Shown: positions 1-6,073, counted from the stretch's first letter. The stretch is DNA of 6,773 nt from JAVEYA01 sp034003745 (GCA_034003745.1 JAVEYA010000115.1:1-6773); one strand, 5' to 3'. Notes: generated by a model not told the origin, from the letters alone. Translations and numbers: made by a program.

Positions 1-75
1 TCCTTCACCGGTTCATAAGATTTGGCTGATATCAGTACTCCCGGAACACTAAGAAAACACGCCTGAAAGGGGGTA

Positions 76-84
76 TGATATAAT
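76..84 (+). promoter_or_regulatory. Extended -10 promoter of the two-component operon
   Basis: The bases TGATATAAT form an extended -10 element: TG, one base, then a perfect TATAAT at 79-84. No good -35 hexamer lies 16-18 bases upstream (around 55-62), which fits extended -10 promoters that depend little on the -35 contact. Transcription would start near 90, about 25 bases before the regulator's start codon. Confidence 0.6.
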
Positions 85-103
85 TTGGAAAGAGTGACCG
101 GAC

Positions 104-109
104 GGAGGG
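104..109 (+). promoter_or_regulatory. Ribosome binding site of the response regulator
   Basis: GGAGGG sits seven bases before the ATG at 117. This is strong Shine-Dalgarno pairing at optimal spacing and fixes that start codon. Confidence 0.8.
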
Positions 110-116
110 ATACTTC

Positions 117-803
117 ATGAATATCCTGGTTTGTGATGACGACAAAGATATTGTGGAAGCCATCAAAATCTATCTTGAAAACGAAGGCTATACCGTCTTT
201 AAAGCCGCGAACGGGCTGGAGGCGCTGGATTTAGTCCGGAAAACAACGATTCATCTGGTCATCATGGATATCATGATGCCGCGGCTGGACGGTTTGCGGG
301 CTACTCTGAAAATCAGAGAAAACAAAAATATTCCCGTCATTATGCTTTCCGCCAAAGCCGAAGATACGGACAAAATCCTGGGGCTCAATATGGGGGCGGA
401 CGACTATATCACCAAGCCCTTCAACCCGCTGGAATTAATTGCCCGGGTCAAATCCCAGCTCCGCCGCTATACTACATTAGGCAGCCTGGAAACTAAGAAC
501 AATATCTATCAGACCGGCGGACTGGTCTTAGACGACGAAAGCAAAATTGTCACCGTGGACGGCGAAGAAGTAAAGCTCACGCCCGTACAGTATAAGATAT
601 TACGGCTTTTGCTGGCTAATGCCGGCCGTGTGTATTCCATTGATGAAATATACGAGACGGTCTGGCAGGAAGCTGCTTTCAGTCCGGAAAACACGGTTGC
701 CGTACATATCCGCAAAATTCGGGAGAAAATCGAAATCAATCCCAAAGAACCAAAATATTTGAAGGTGGTGTGGGGAATTGGATACAAGGTGGAAAAGATT
801 TAG
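117..803 (+). CDS. OmpR/VanR-family DNA-binding response regulator
   Basis: This 228-residue protein is a two-domain response regulator that, when phosphorylated by its partner kinase, binds DNA to control transcription. The receiver domain (about 2-115) has the acidic pair D7-D8, phospho-acceptor Asp51 in the MDIMMP motif, the switch Ser78, aromatic Tyr97 and invariant Lys100 in the KPF motif, so it should be phosphorylation-competent. Residues about 128-228 form an OmpR/PhoB-type winged helix with the usual LTPVQYKIL start and IREKIE recognition-helix region, ending in the typical GIGYKVE wing. Length is normal for the family. The start is supported by a strong ribosome site at 104-109. The end overlaps the kinase gene by 26 bases, indicating translational coupling. 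By overall pattern it resembles VanR-like regulators of Bacillota, but nothing here links it to glycopeptide resistance. Target genes are unknown; autoregulation is likely by family habit only. Confidence 0.95.
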   Translation: MNILVCDDDKDIVEAIKIYLENEGYTVFKAANGLEALDLVRKTTIHLVIMDIMMPRLDGLRATLKIRENKNIPVIMLSAKAEDTDKILGLNMGADDYITKPFNPLELIARVKSQLRRYTTLGSLETKNNIYQTGGLVLDDESKIVTVDGEEVKLTPVQYKILRLLLANAGRVYSIDEIYETVWQEAAFSPENTVAVHIRKIREKIEINPKEPKYLKVVWGIGYKVEKI

Positions 804-2853
804 CCATTCCGTAATCATGAAGGCGATTGCCTTTATACTTATAATTTTCTGTTATTCCGGCGCGCTGCTGCTGTTCGTCAATTTTGCCCTGTCGATCAAC
901 GGCAATTTCGATATTCTCTTCGAGAAAAGCTATTATCAGGGCAGGGATTTTATTAATGACAGCAGTGCAGTGGTGGATAGTCTCAGCAGGATTATCAATG
1001 AATATAAAAGTGAAGAGTACGTTAGATCCGGAGCGACGATCACTGAAAATGACTTAAAAAGAGCCGAAGACAATTTGTACGCGGAGTTTCGGGACTCCAG
1101 ATATTATAATGACAACTTAACCGAAGTGGAAAATAATGAAATATTTAAGAAAGAGTATGCCGGAAAACTGGCGGAAATCCAAAATGATTTAATCCGCCAG
1201 GAACTGCTGCAGTTCAATGACTGGCGGCAAAGCCTGGCCGCTTTCCCCGGCGTCCACTATTACGCCACCGACGGCGAATATGAATTCACCAACGCTTCAG
1301 CTAAAGCCAAGGCGCACTTCCAGACTTACCCCGCCTATGTACTGGCAGAGGAGGGTCAATTTACGCCCTATCCGGAAGAAATCAAGGAAAATCACCAATA
1401 TTACCGCCTTACCTCCCGGCCCAGACTATCCGGCCAACCTCAGGCGACTCTTTATGTCGGTTTTACCCGGGAATTTATCTCCCCCCGTCTGGAGGCGTGG
1501 CAGCAAAATAAAGCGATCGCTACAGCCAGCCTTGAGAAAATGGCCCTTTATCTGGGGGGGCTGGCCGTATCCTTTATTTACCTCGTCTGGGTCCTCGGCC
1601 GTAAGCCGGGTGAAGAAAAGCTGCAATTCAACGTGATCGACCGTATCTATAACGACATCAACCTGGCGCTGTGTTTTGGCCTGATCGGCCTGTGGGTTAT
1701 TTTCATAAATGCAGCGCATAACTACGGTTCCTTTGACTACGCCCTGCCGGTCACTGTTTTAATCAGCGCGGCCGGCCTCCTTTTAATATTGTCTTTGATC
1801 AAGCATCTGAAAAACAGGACTTTTCTTAAGCATACCCTGATCTATACCATTTTCGCCAAACTGTTCGGCTTCATCCGGGATATCTATGACAGCGGCAGCG
1901 TAGCCATCAAAGTCATTATCGTCGTTATCGTCTATCCGCTGATAGCCGCGGCCACGTTCTTCCTCGCCCCCATTACCATAGGAGTGGCCGTGTGGCTTGC
2001 CATGAAGAAGGTCAAGGAATTCCAGGCCGTCAAAGACGGCGTGGAAAAAGTCAAAGCCGGCGACATCCATTATGAAATTGCCCTTTCCGGAAATGGAGAG
2101 TTCGCTAAACTTGCCGCCGATATCAACAGTATCACCGACGGCTTCCAGAAAGCCATTGGCAATGAACTAAAGAGCGAGCGTCTGAAAACCGAACTGATCA
2201 CCAATGTCTCCCATGACCTTCGGACGCCGCTGACCTCCATCATCACCTATCTCGATCTCTTGAAACAGGAAGAAGAGACCGAGAAACGCGCGGAATATCT
2301 GGGGATCATCGAGCAGAAGGCGTTACGCCTAAAGGTACTGACCGAAGATTTGTTTGAGGCCGCCAAGGCCTCCAGCGGAACTATCCCGGTAAGTTTAGGA
2401 AAAATCGACCTGGTCGCCCTCCTGACCCAGGGGCTGGGAGAACTGGATGAGCGCATCAAAGAGCGTGAATTGGAATTCAAGTTCACGCCTCCCCAAGAGA
2501 AAATCTATGTCACCGCCGATGGAAAACTTTTGTGGCGGGCGATCGAAAACCTGCTCTCTAATATTTTAAAATATGCCCTGCCCGGCTCCAGAGTTTACCT
2601 GGATATCCTGGTCAGCGGCGTTTGGGTGACCTTAACCATGAAGAATATCTCCGCCTATGAGCTCAACATTTCTTCGGAAGAACTGATGGAGCGCTTTGTC
2701 CGGGGAGATGCGGCACGTTCCAGCCAGGGCAGCGGCCTGGGCTTATCCATTGCCAGAAGCCTGCTGGAGCTGCAAAAGGGCAGCTTCACCATCGAGGTGG
2801 ACGGCGATCTGTTCAAAGCGGTCCTGCTCTTGCCCAAGGCTGCCGGTGAATAA
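778..2853 (+). CDS. Six-TM sensor histidine kinase, VanS-like
   Basis: This 691-residue membrane kinase is the likely phosphodonor of the preceding regulator. One TM helix (about 16-38) precedes an extracytoplasmic region of about 215 residues (39-254). Hydrophobic stretches near 255-274, 294-313, 321-341 and 375-412 (the last long enough for two passes) suggest six TMs in total. A HAMP-like linker (about 409-462) leads to the HisKA domain with His479 in the HDLRTP motif, then a HATPase_c domain with an N-box (ENLLSN, Asn595) and a G2 box GSGLGLS at 651-657. The usual DxGxG (G1) box is absent: the equivalent stretch reads MKNIS before the ERFVRGD F-box. I believe related VanS-like kinases share this. 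The TTG start at 778 is chosen because AAGGTGG at 762-768 is nine bases upstream; the ATG at 817 has no ribosome site at proper distance and would clip the cytoplasmic N-terminus. The sensory region matches no domain I recognise, so the stimulus is unknown. Confidence 0.93.
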   Translation: MDTRWKRFSHSVIMKAIAFILIIFCYSGALLLFVNFALSINGNFDILFEKSYYQGRDFINDSSAVVDSLSRIINEYKSEEYVRSGATITENDLKRAEDNLYAEFRDSRYYNDNLTEVENNEIFKKEYAGKLAEIQNDLIRQELLQFNDWRQSLAAFPGVHYYATDGEYEFTNASAKAKAHFQTYPAYVLAEEGQFTPYPEEIKENHQYYRLTSRPRLSGQPQATLYVGFTREFISPRLEAWQQNKAIATASLEKMALYLGGLAVSFIYLVWVLGRKPGEEKLQFNVIDRIYNDINLALCFGLIGLWVIFINAAHNYGSFDYALPVTVLISAAGLLLILSLIKHLKNRTFLKHTLIYTIFAKLFGFIRDIYDSGSVAIKVIIVVIVYPLIAAATFFLAPITIGVAVWLAMKKVKEFQAVKDGVEKVKAGDIHYEIALSGNGEFAKLAADINSITDGFQKAIGNELKSERLKTELITNVSHDLRTPLTSIITYLDLLKQEEETEKRAEYLGIIEQKALRLKVLTEDLFEAAKASSGTIPVSLGKIDLVALLTQGLGELDERIKERELEFKFTPPQEKIYVTADGKLLWRAIENLLSNILKYALPGSRVYLDILVSGVWVTLTMKNISAYELNISSEELMERFVRGDAARSSQGSGLGLSIARSLLELQKGSFTIEVDGDLFKAVLLLPKAAGE

Positions 2854-2854
2854 A

Positions 2855-2881
2855 CAGGGCGGTATGGGCGGCATGATGTAA
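2855..2881 (+). pseudogene. GroEL-tail-like relic, QGGMGGMM then stop
   Basis: Immediately after the kinase stop codon, codons CAG GGC GGT ATG GGC GGC ATG ATG TAA read as QGGMGGMM followed by a stop. Repeated Gly-Gly-Met ending in Met-Met-stop is the hallmark of the C-terminal tail of bacterial GroEL chaperonins. Nothing upstream in this frame resembles GroEL, because the frame runs into the kinase gene. It could alternatively be read as an 11-codon peptide from GTG at 2846, with a weak AAGG upstream. The inference is a leftover groEL 3' end joined to the kinase gene by deletion or recombination; chance similarity of a short GC-rich stretch is the alternative. Confidence 0.35.
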
Positions 2882-2896
2882 GAAAGCTGGTAAGTC

Positions 2897-2928
2897 AAAG
2901 ACTCCTGAGCCATTGCTCAGGAGTCTTT
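2897..2928. terminator. Bidirectional terminator between kinase and permease
   Basis: A perfect 14-bp stem (AAAGACTCCTGAGC pairing with GCTCAGGAGTCTTT) encloses the 4-base loop CATT. Arms are 2897-2910 and 2915-2928. Three U's close the stem on each strand, so it can stop both the kinase transcript (43 bases past its stop codon) and the convergent permease transcript (whose stop codon is at 2970-2972). The U-runs are short, so the very stable stem does most of the work. Confidence 0.85.
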
Positions 2929-2969
2929 ATTCGTCGATAATTCCTTCCGAACTTAACTTTATTGTATCT

Positions 2970-4556
2970 TTACAGCAGCTTTAGCAAAAGGGCGGCAAAC
3001 AGAGACATCAAGAGGGTCAGGAGCAGGGCGAAAACAAAGGCCATCCGGATAATCTTGTTTTCTTCGCCCAGCTTATCAATGGATGCCGCCGCGTTTTGCA
3101 GCTTAGCCGGGGAGATGACGCTGGCCAGACCTCCGCCAAAAGCCAGGGTAGCCGTTACCAAAAGCAGTTCCGTTTGATTCATCTGCAGATTGCTGGCCGT
3201 CAGCATGGTATATTTGGCAAACATGCCGATGGTGGAAGCTTCACTACCGGTAATAAACCCGCCAAACAGGCCAACGAAACCCACCACAACCCCATAGGCG
3301 TTATGAAAGGCCTGCGCCGAGAAATCGGCCAGGACTTTGACCATACTGTCGGTGATAAACTTATTCTGGGCCATATTCCAGCCCGACATGTTCATGACTT
3401 CACCGATGGCAAAAAAGATCGCGGCGGAAAATACCGGCCGGGGAGCCCTTCTCATCCAGGCGGACAGCGTCTCTTTGATCTGCCGGCTGGTAGGCCTCAA
3501 AAACGGTATCGCCAGCAGAATGCTGACAAATATCCAGGTGTAAGCGTTCCAGAGCGCCCGGGTGGCAATGGGCTTGCCGTCGGGAGAAATCCCGGCAATC
3601 GGCAGGGTCAGCTCCCGGTAGAGGTAATTGAAAACCGGCTGGGGTATATTCAGAGCCAGAATTACCACAATCAAAATAATCCAGGGAGACAAAGCCTTCC
3701 AGAGCGGATACTCCTTTTCATAACGGAGTTCTTCCGCAGAGAGGCGGCTTTTATCGATAATTTTCCCCCCGGTGAAATGCAGGTAGACTATCATTACGAC
3801 GATTACCCCCAGACCGCAGAGGATGCCGGTCAGAGCTACCAGGTTTTCAATCCGGTTGGTGAAATAGGCGATGACGCCTATTGTTGCACCCGTAATCAGG
3901 CAAGGCGGCCAGCCTTCTCTAATCGCCTGCGCCTTGCCCACAATCCACAGCATGGAAAAACCTATCAAGGTAGAAACGAGAGGCAGGAACATATAGAAAA
4001 CACTGCCGGCCTGGGCCAGGGTTATCTCATTCCCCGCTCCCAGAAAACCGTTGGCAATATCGACAAAAACCACAATCGGCGCGCCTAAAAGAGCATACGT
4101 GCATAAAGAATCATAGCCGATCGCCGGTAAAGCGATGGCTACGCCCGTCGTATACCCCATGGCTAATAAAATAGGCGGCAGCAAAGAAACCGGCGTGGCT
4201 CCCACCGCTACCATTAAGGTGCCGAAGCCGATATTGATCAGCATGATCTGCACTGCTTTATTCTCGCAAGCCAGGGTTTTGATAAAGATGATGATGCGCC
4301 GGAGCGCTCCTGTTTTCTCCATAAAAGCCATTTGGAGCAGGGAGGTGGCGACAATCAGGGAAACCGCAAATGACTTAATCAGGCCTGAAACCGTAGCCAA
4401 GAGAACTACCGGGACAGAGGTCCGGAAAAACACCGCCGCCACCAGGGCCATACACAGCCAACCTACGATACCGCTTACATCAGCGGGCTTTTTCAGGATA
4501 ATGAGCATCGCTAAAATGACCACAATAGGGAACAAAGATAAGATAAGTGCATCCAT
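2970..4556 (-). CDS. L-lactate permease family transporter (LctP/LldP)
   Basis: This is a strongly hydrophobic protein of 528 residues with about 12-14 predicted membrane helices, the length expected for the LctP family of proton-coupled lactate/glycolate importers in the cytoplasmic membrane. Family-like signatures include the FGTLMVAVGATPVSLLPPIL stretch in the N-terminal half, the FGGFITGSEAST stretch with GSEAST near 437-442, and a late VISPAKLQNAAAS segment, comparable to the ITGS and ISPQ regions of E. coli LldP. I start at the ATG at 4554-4556 because AGGATGG lies eight bases upstream; the in-frame ATG at 4566-4568 (532 residues) has its only purine-rich stretch touching the start codon. 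No lactate dehydrogenase, LutABC or LldR-type regulator is adjacent, so the substrate could be lactate, glycolate or another 2-hydroxy acid. The gene stands alone, bounded by hairpins at 4683-4706 upstream and 2897-2928 downstream. I see no convincing -35/-10 pair upstream. Confidence 0.88.
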   Translation of the reverse strand: MDALILSLFPIVVILAMLIILKKPADVSGIVGWLCMALVAAVFFRTSVPVVLLATVSGLIKSFAVSLIVATSLLQMAFMEKTGALRRIIIFIKTLACENKAVQIMLINIGFGTLMVAVGATPVSLLPPILLAMGYTTGVAIALPAIGYDSLCTYALLGAPIVVFVDIANGFLGAGNEITLAQAGSVFYMFLPLVSTLIGFSMLWIVGKAQAIREGWPPCLITGATIGVIAYFTNRIENLVALTGILCGLGVIVVMIVYLHFTGGKIIDKSRLSAEELRYEKEYPLWKALSPWIILIVVILALNIPQPVFNYLYRELTLPIAGISPDGKPIATRALWNAYTWIFVSILLAIPFLRPTSRQIKETLSAWMRRAPRPVFSAAIFFAIGEVMNMSGWNMAQNKFITDSMVKVLADFSAQAFHNAYGVVVGFVGLFGGFITGSEASTIGMFAKYTMLTASNLQMNQTELLLVTATLAFGGGLASVISPAKLQNAAASIDKLGEENKIIRMAFVFALLLTLLMSLFAALLLKLL

Positions 4557-4660
4557 AATTTCTACCATCCTGCCGTTTTTATTCAGACGAATATATACGA
4601 TTTTATAATAATGAGCTCAGAAAATAAAGAAGATTGTTTTAGCCGGCAGGATTTCCGGCA

Positions 4661-4729
4661 ATGAGATATCCTCGTAATAGCAAATCCCGCTGACAACAGC
4701 GGGATTCTTTATATGTTTCGATATCTCAT
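4661..4729. repeat. Nested inverted repeat around a terminator hairpin
   Basis: ATGAGATATC at 4661-4670 and its exact reverse complement GATATCTCAT at 4720-4729 form 10-bp outer arms. Between them lies an independent 10-bp hairpin (4683-4706). Transcribed from the minus strand, the element begins seven bases after the stop codon of the 116-residue gene. It could form a stem holding an internal hairpin, or two competing structures if the arms pair differently. No gene or transposon border is evident. Confidence 0.6.
4683..4706 (-). terminator. Terminator of the 116-residue gene
   Basis: AATCCCGCTG (4683-4692) pairs perfectly with CAGCGGGATT (4697-4706) around the loop ACAA (4693-4696). It is about 30 bases past the stop codon of the minus-strand gene at 4736-5086, hence the strand assigned. 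The trailing minus-strand sequence, TTGCTATT after the stem, is only moderately U-rich, and the plus strand has a comparable CTTTAT. It separates that gene from the permease and could also act as an attenuator for partial readthrough. Confidence 0.65.
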
Positions 4730-4735
4730 CCATCT

Positions 4736-5086
4736 TTAATGGTTTTTGCCGCACCTGACGATATAACCGTGCTCATTCTTCTTCTTCAGCTTCTCCTGTT
4801 TAACCAGCTCATCCAAAATAATCTCTGCACTGAGGGTGCTTTTCAGCCCTGCCGCAAGCAAGACATAACCCTTGTCTTTAAAATAGCTTCCTTTTTTGGC
4901 TACTGCCTGAAAAACCGCATCCAACTTGGAATCAGTAAACTTCCGGATAAACTCCACCGCCTGGGGGGTCGGGTTCTGCTTCTCATCCCAATAGCCCGCG
5001 GCAATGAGCTGGGCGCTATACTGTTCATCCGGCTCCGCCAGCAAATTTAACACCAGAAACAGCTTTTCATCTTCCTGGACAGCCAT
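4736..5086 (-). CDS. Hypothetical protein, 116 aa, possible winged-helix fold
   Basis: I do not recognise this protein. It is soluble and lysine/glutamate-rich, with no signal peptide or membrane segment. Two parts can be seen: residues about 8-50 look helical (LFLVLNLLAEP, then a GYWDE turn, then PQAVEFIRKF), and residues about 85-112 have the pattern LSAEIILDELVKQEKL, a charged turn, then GYIVRCG, which resembles the last helices and wing of a winged-helix domain. A small DNA-binding or adaptor role is therefore possible but inferred from pattern only. The start is well supported: AGAGGTGG (plus-strand complement 5093-5100) lies six bases before the ATG. It is transcribed alone, ends in the hairpin at 4683-4706, and diverges from the nitroreductase gene. 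A 12-bp-period tandem repeat lies in its promoter region. Confidence 0.75.
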   Translation of the reverse strand: MAVQEDEKLFLVLNLLAEPDEQYSAQLIAAGYWDEKQNPTPQAVEFIRKFTDSKLDAVFQAVAKKGSYFKDKGYVLLAAGLKSTLSAEIILDELVKQEKLKKKNEHGYIVRCGKNH

Positions 5087-5092
5087 AAAAAA

Positions 5093-5100
5093 CCACCTCT
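5093..5100 (-). promoter_or_regulatory. Ribosome binding site of the 116-aa gene
   Basis: On the minus strand this reads AGAGGTGG, followed by six T's and then the ATG at 5084-5086. It matches the 16S rRNA tail well and supports both the reality and the start of this unrecognised gene. Confidence 0.75.
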
Positions 5101-5118
5101 TCGGTACAAATTATCTTC

Positions 5119-5139
5119 TACAATATAGTTTACAATATA
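5119..5139 (-). repeat. Tandem TATATTGTA repeat in promoter region
   Basis: The nine-base word TACAATATA occurs at 5119-5127 and again at 5131-5139, a period of 12 with GTT between. On the minus strand each copy reads TATATTGTA and contains TATATT, a plausible -10 hexamer for the 116-residue gene, whose start codon is 33 bases beyond. No clear -35 hexamer is found at 16-18 bases. The repeat may be an operator with two adjacent half-sites, or AT-rich promoter DNA repeated by chance. Confidence 0.45.
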
Positions 5140-5179
5140 ATCTGCATAAGTAAAGGCTGATTATCTTTTCCTAAAAAAC

Positions 5180-5200
5180 TACCCCTGTGAAATAGGGGTA
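5180..5200 (-). terminator. Minus-strand hairpin followed by six T's
   Basis: TACCCCT (5180-5186) pairs with AGGGGTA (5194-5200) around a 7-base loop. On the minus strand the stem is followed by GTTTTTT, the classic intrinsic terminator layout; the plus strand has only ATTTATAAA. No minus-strand gene is visible upstream of it within the window, since 5397-5978 is coded on the plus strand. It may act on antisense or long-leader transcripts entering the 116-residue gene, or be left from a lost gene. Confidence 0.6.
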
Positions 5201-5225
5201 ATTTATAAATCGATAGGAATTATTG

Positions 5226-5345
5226 ATGACATCTCTTAATACGAGTTTTTCACCCACAGTCTATAAATTTCTGAGAATCCTTCCAAAACTGCCGACGGCC
5301 GATGAAAGACTAAAATCATTCATTGAGAAAAGGAAAGTAAAATAG
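5226..5345 (+). CDS. Possible small protein, 39 aa
   Basis: An ATG at 5226 opens 39 codons ending in TAG at 5343-5345. AGGA at 5215-5218 lies seven bases upstream of the ATG, correct spacing for a ribosome site. The product is basic, with a lysine-rich end (TADERLKSFIEKRKVK) that looks amphipathic and protein-like, and no membrane segment or cysteines. I recognise no family. It lies in the leader of the nitroreductase, 51 bases before that start codon, and no clear promoter precedes it. It could be a real small protein, the tail of a decayed gene, or chance. Confidence 0.3.
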   Translation: MTSLNTSFSPTVYKFLRILPKLPTADERLKSFIEKRKVK

Positions 5346-5353
5346 AAGAAATA

Positions 5354-5362
5354 TGATATGCT
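5354..5362 (+). promoter_or_regulatory. Extended -10 promoter of the nitroreductase gene
   Basis: TGATATGCT gives an extended -10 (TG, one base, TATGCT at 5357-5362). No good -35 hexamer lies at normal spacing; the TTGAGA at 5323-5328 is too far (28 bases from this -10, 23 from the overlapping TATGAT). Transcription would begin near 5369, giving a short leader of about 28 bases. Confidence 0.45.
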
Positions 5363-5383
5363 ATTGGAAGGATCTTCTATAAA

Positions 5384-5389
5384 AAGGAG
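5384..5389 (+). promoter_or_regulatory. Ribosome binding site of the nitroreductase
   Basis: AAGGAG lies seven bases before the ATG at 5397. It decides that start over the in-frame ATG at 5358, which overlaps the predicted promoter. Confidence 0.85.
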
Positions 5390-5396
5390 TAAATTT

Positions 5397-5978
5397 ATGA
5401 ACGAGACCATCGATCTGCTCCTAAAAAGGCGTAGTATCCGTAAATACCTGCCTGAACAAATTGACCCCGCCCACCGGGAACGCATTCTGGAAACCGCCCT
5501 GTACGCCCCCAGCGGCAGAAATCTCCAATACCCGCGCTTTCTGGTGATGCAAAACCGGAAAATGCTCGATGAACTCAACGCCCTCATTGTACGGGAGTTC
5601 GCCAAATGGGAAATTAAAGAAGGACAGTACCAGAACAGGATCATTCTATTGGCCAGGGAGCAGCCGGATCATAACTTCTTTTATCATGCTCCCACACTAA
5701 TTCACGTAGTTTCTCCCAAGTCCCACGGCAACAGCATGGCCGATTCTGCCTGCGCTCTGGAGAATATGCAGATCGCCGCTATCGCTCTGGGACTGGGTTC
5801 CTGCTGGATCAATACGCCGCACTGGCTGACCGATAACCGGGCCTTTCGGGATTTCATGGAGCCGCTGGGGCTGAGACCGGATGAGGATGTCTTCGGCAGC
5901 CTGGCGGTGGGACGCCCGGCTGGGCCCCTGCCTGGGCCATTACCGCGTAAAGAGGGCCGCATTATAAGGATTGAGTAG
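5397..5978 (+). CDS. Nitroreductase-family FMN oxidoreductase
   Basis: The 193-residue product belongs to the nitroreductase superfamily: cytoplasmic, usually dimeric FMN enzymes that reduce nitro compounds, quinones or flavins with NAD(P)H. Visible family features are the N-terminal LLLKRRSIRKY (about 7-17, the arginine-rich FMN-phosphate contact), the APSGRNLQ motif (37-44), a central APTLIHVV strand, the DSACALENMQIAAIALGLGSCWI helix-strand unit that shapes the flavin pocket, and a C-terminal FGSLAVGRPAG. Length is within the short end of the family (about 180-220). The physiological substrate cannot be predicted. The start at 5397 is fixed by the AAGGAG site. The C-terminus carries a duplicated GPLP unit (GPLPGPLP) encoded by a degenerate 12-base tandem repeat. 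The gene appears monocistronic, diverging from the 116-residue gene and followed by a hairpin at 6031-6060. Confidence 0.92.
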   Translation: MNETIDLLLKRRSIRKYLPEQIDPAHRERILETALYAPSGRNLQYPRFLVMQNRKMLDELNALIVREFAKWEIKEGQYQNRIILLAREQPDHNFFYHAPTLIHVVSPKSHGNSMADSACALENMQIAAIALGLGSCWINTPHWLTDNRAFRDFMEPLGLRPDEDVFGSLAVGRPAGPLPGPLPRKEGRIIRIE

Positions 5979-6030
5979 ACAAAACTCAACTACCCCTTCC
6001 CTCCGTATTATTGATCGCCTGTTAAATAAC

Positions 6031-6060
6031 ATGCCCCCGAGCTATCTGCTCAGAGGGCAT
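6031..6060 (+). terminator. Imperfect terminator after the nitroreductase
   Basis: ATGCCC (6031-6036) pairs with GGGCAT (6055-6060), and an inner GAGC/GCTC pairing encloses the loop TATCT, with a CC/AGA internal loop between. It lies about 50 bases past the stop codon and just before the vapBC promoter. The following plus-strand bases (TGTCGTTTAC) are a poor U-run, so termination may be partial. Confidence 0.5.
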
Positions 6061-6073
6061 TGTCGTTTACAAT

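Larger units (their letters stand above)
1..116. other. Upstream leader; no gene supported
   Basis: No coding frame is supportable here: all plus-strand frames close early, although a few terminal codons of an upstream gene cannot be excluded because the window begins here. A perfect 10-bp palindrome, CTGATATCAG, lies at 26-35, about 40 bases upstream of the regulator's -10 element. It could be an operator for autoregulation, but a 10-bp palindrome is weak evidence on its own. Confidence 0.4.

Noticed and set aside
817..819. ATG at 817 as kinase start
   Set aside because: No ribosome site lies within normal distance. The TTG at 778 has AAGGTGG nine bases upstream and gives the overlap typical of regulator-kinase pairs.
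117..2853. Glycopeptide-resistance (Van) operon
   Set aside because: The two-component pair is only VanR/VanS-like in style. No vanH, vanA or vanX homologue is present in the window.
3096..4088. Long plus-strand open frame opposite the permease (330 codons)
   Set aside because: It lies wholly antisense to a clear membrane transporter, its translation is low-complexity and Gln/Arg/His-rich, and it has no family resemblance. It is a shadow of the permease codon pattern.
5358..5396. Earlier start for the nitroreductase at 5358
   Set aside because: That ATG overlaps the extended -10 element and has no ribosome site, whereas the ATG at 5397 has AAGGAG at ideal spacing and gives the typical family N-terminus.
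5261..5644. Minus-strand open frame of 127 codons across the nitroreductase start
   Set aside because: It is antisense to the conserved N-terminal nitroreductase coding sequence, and the translation is Ser/Leu/Arg-rich without recognisable features. It would however be one candidate source of transcripts reaching the hairpin at 5180-5200.
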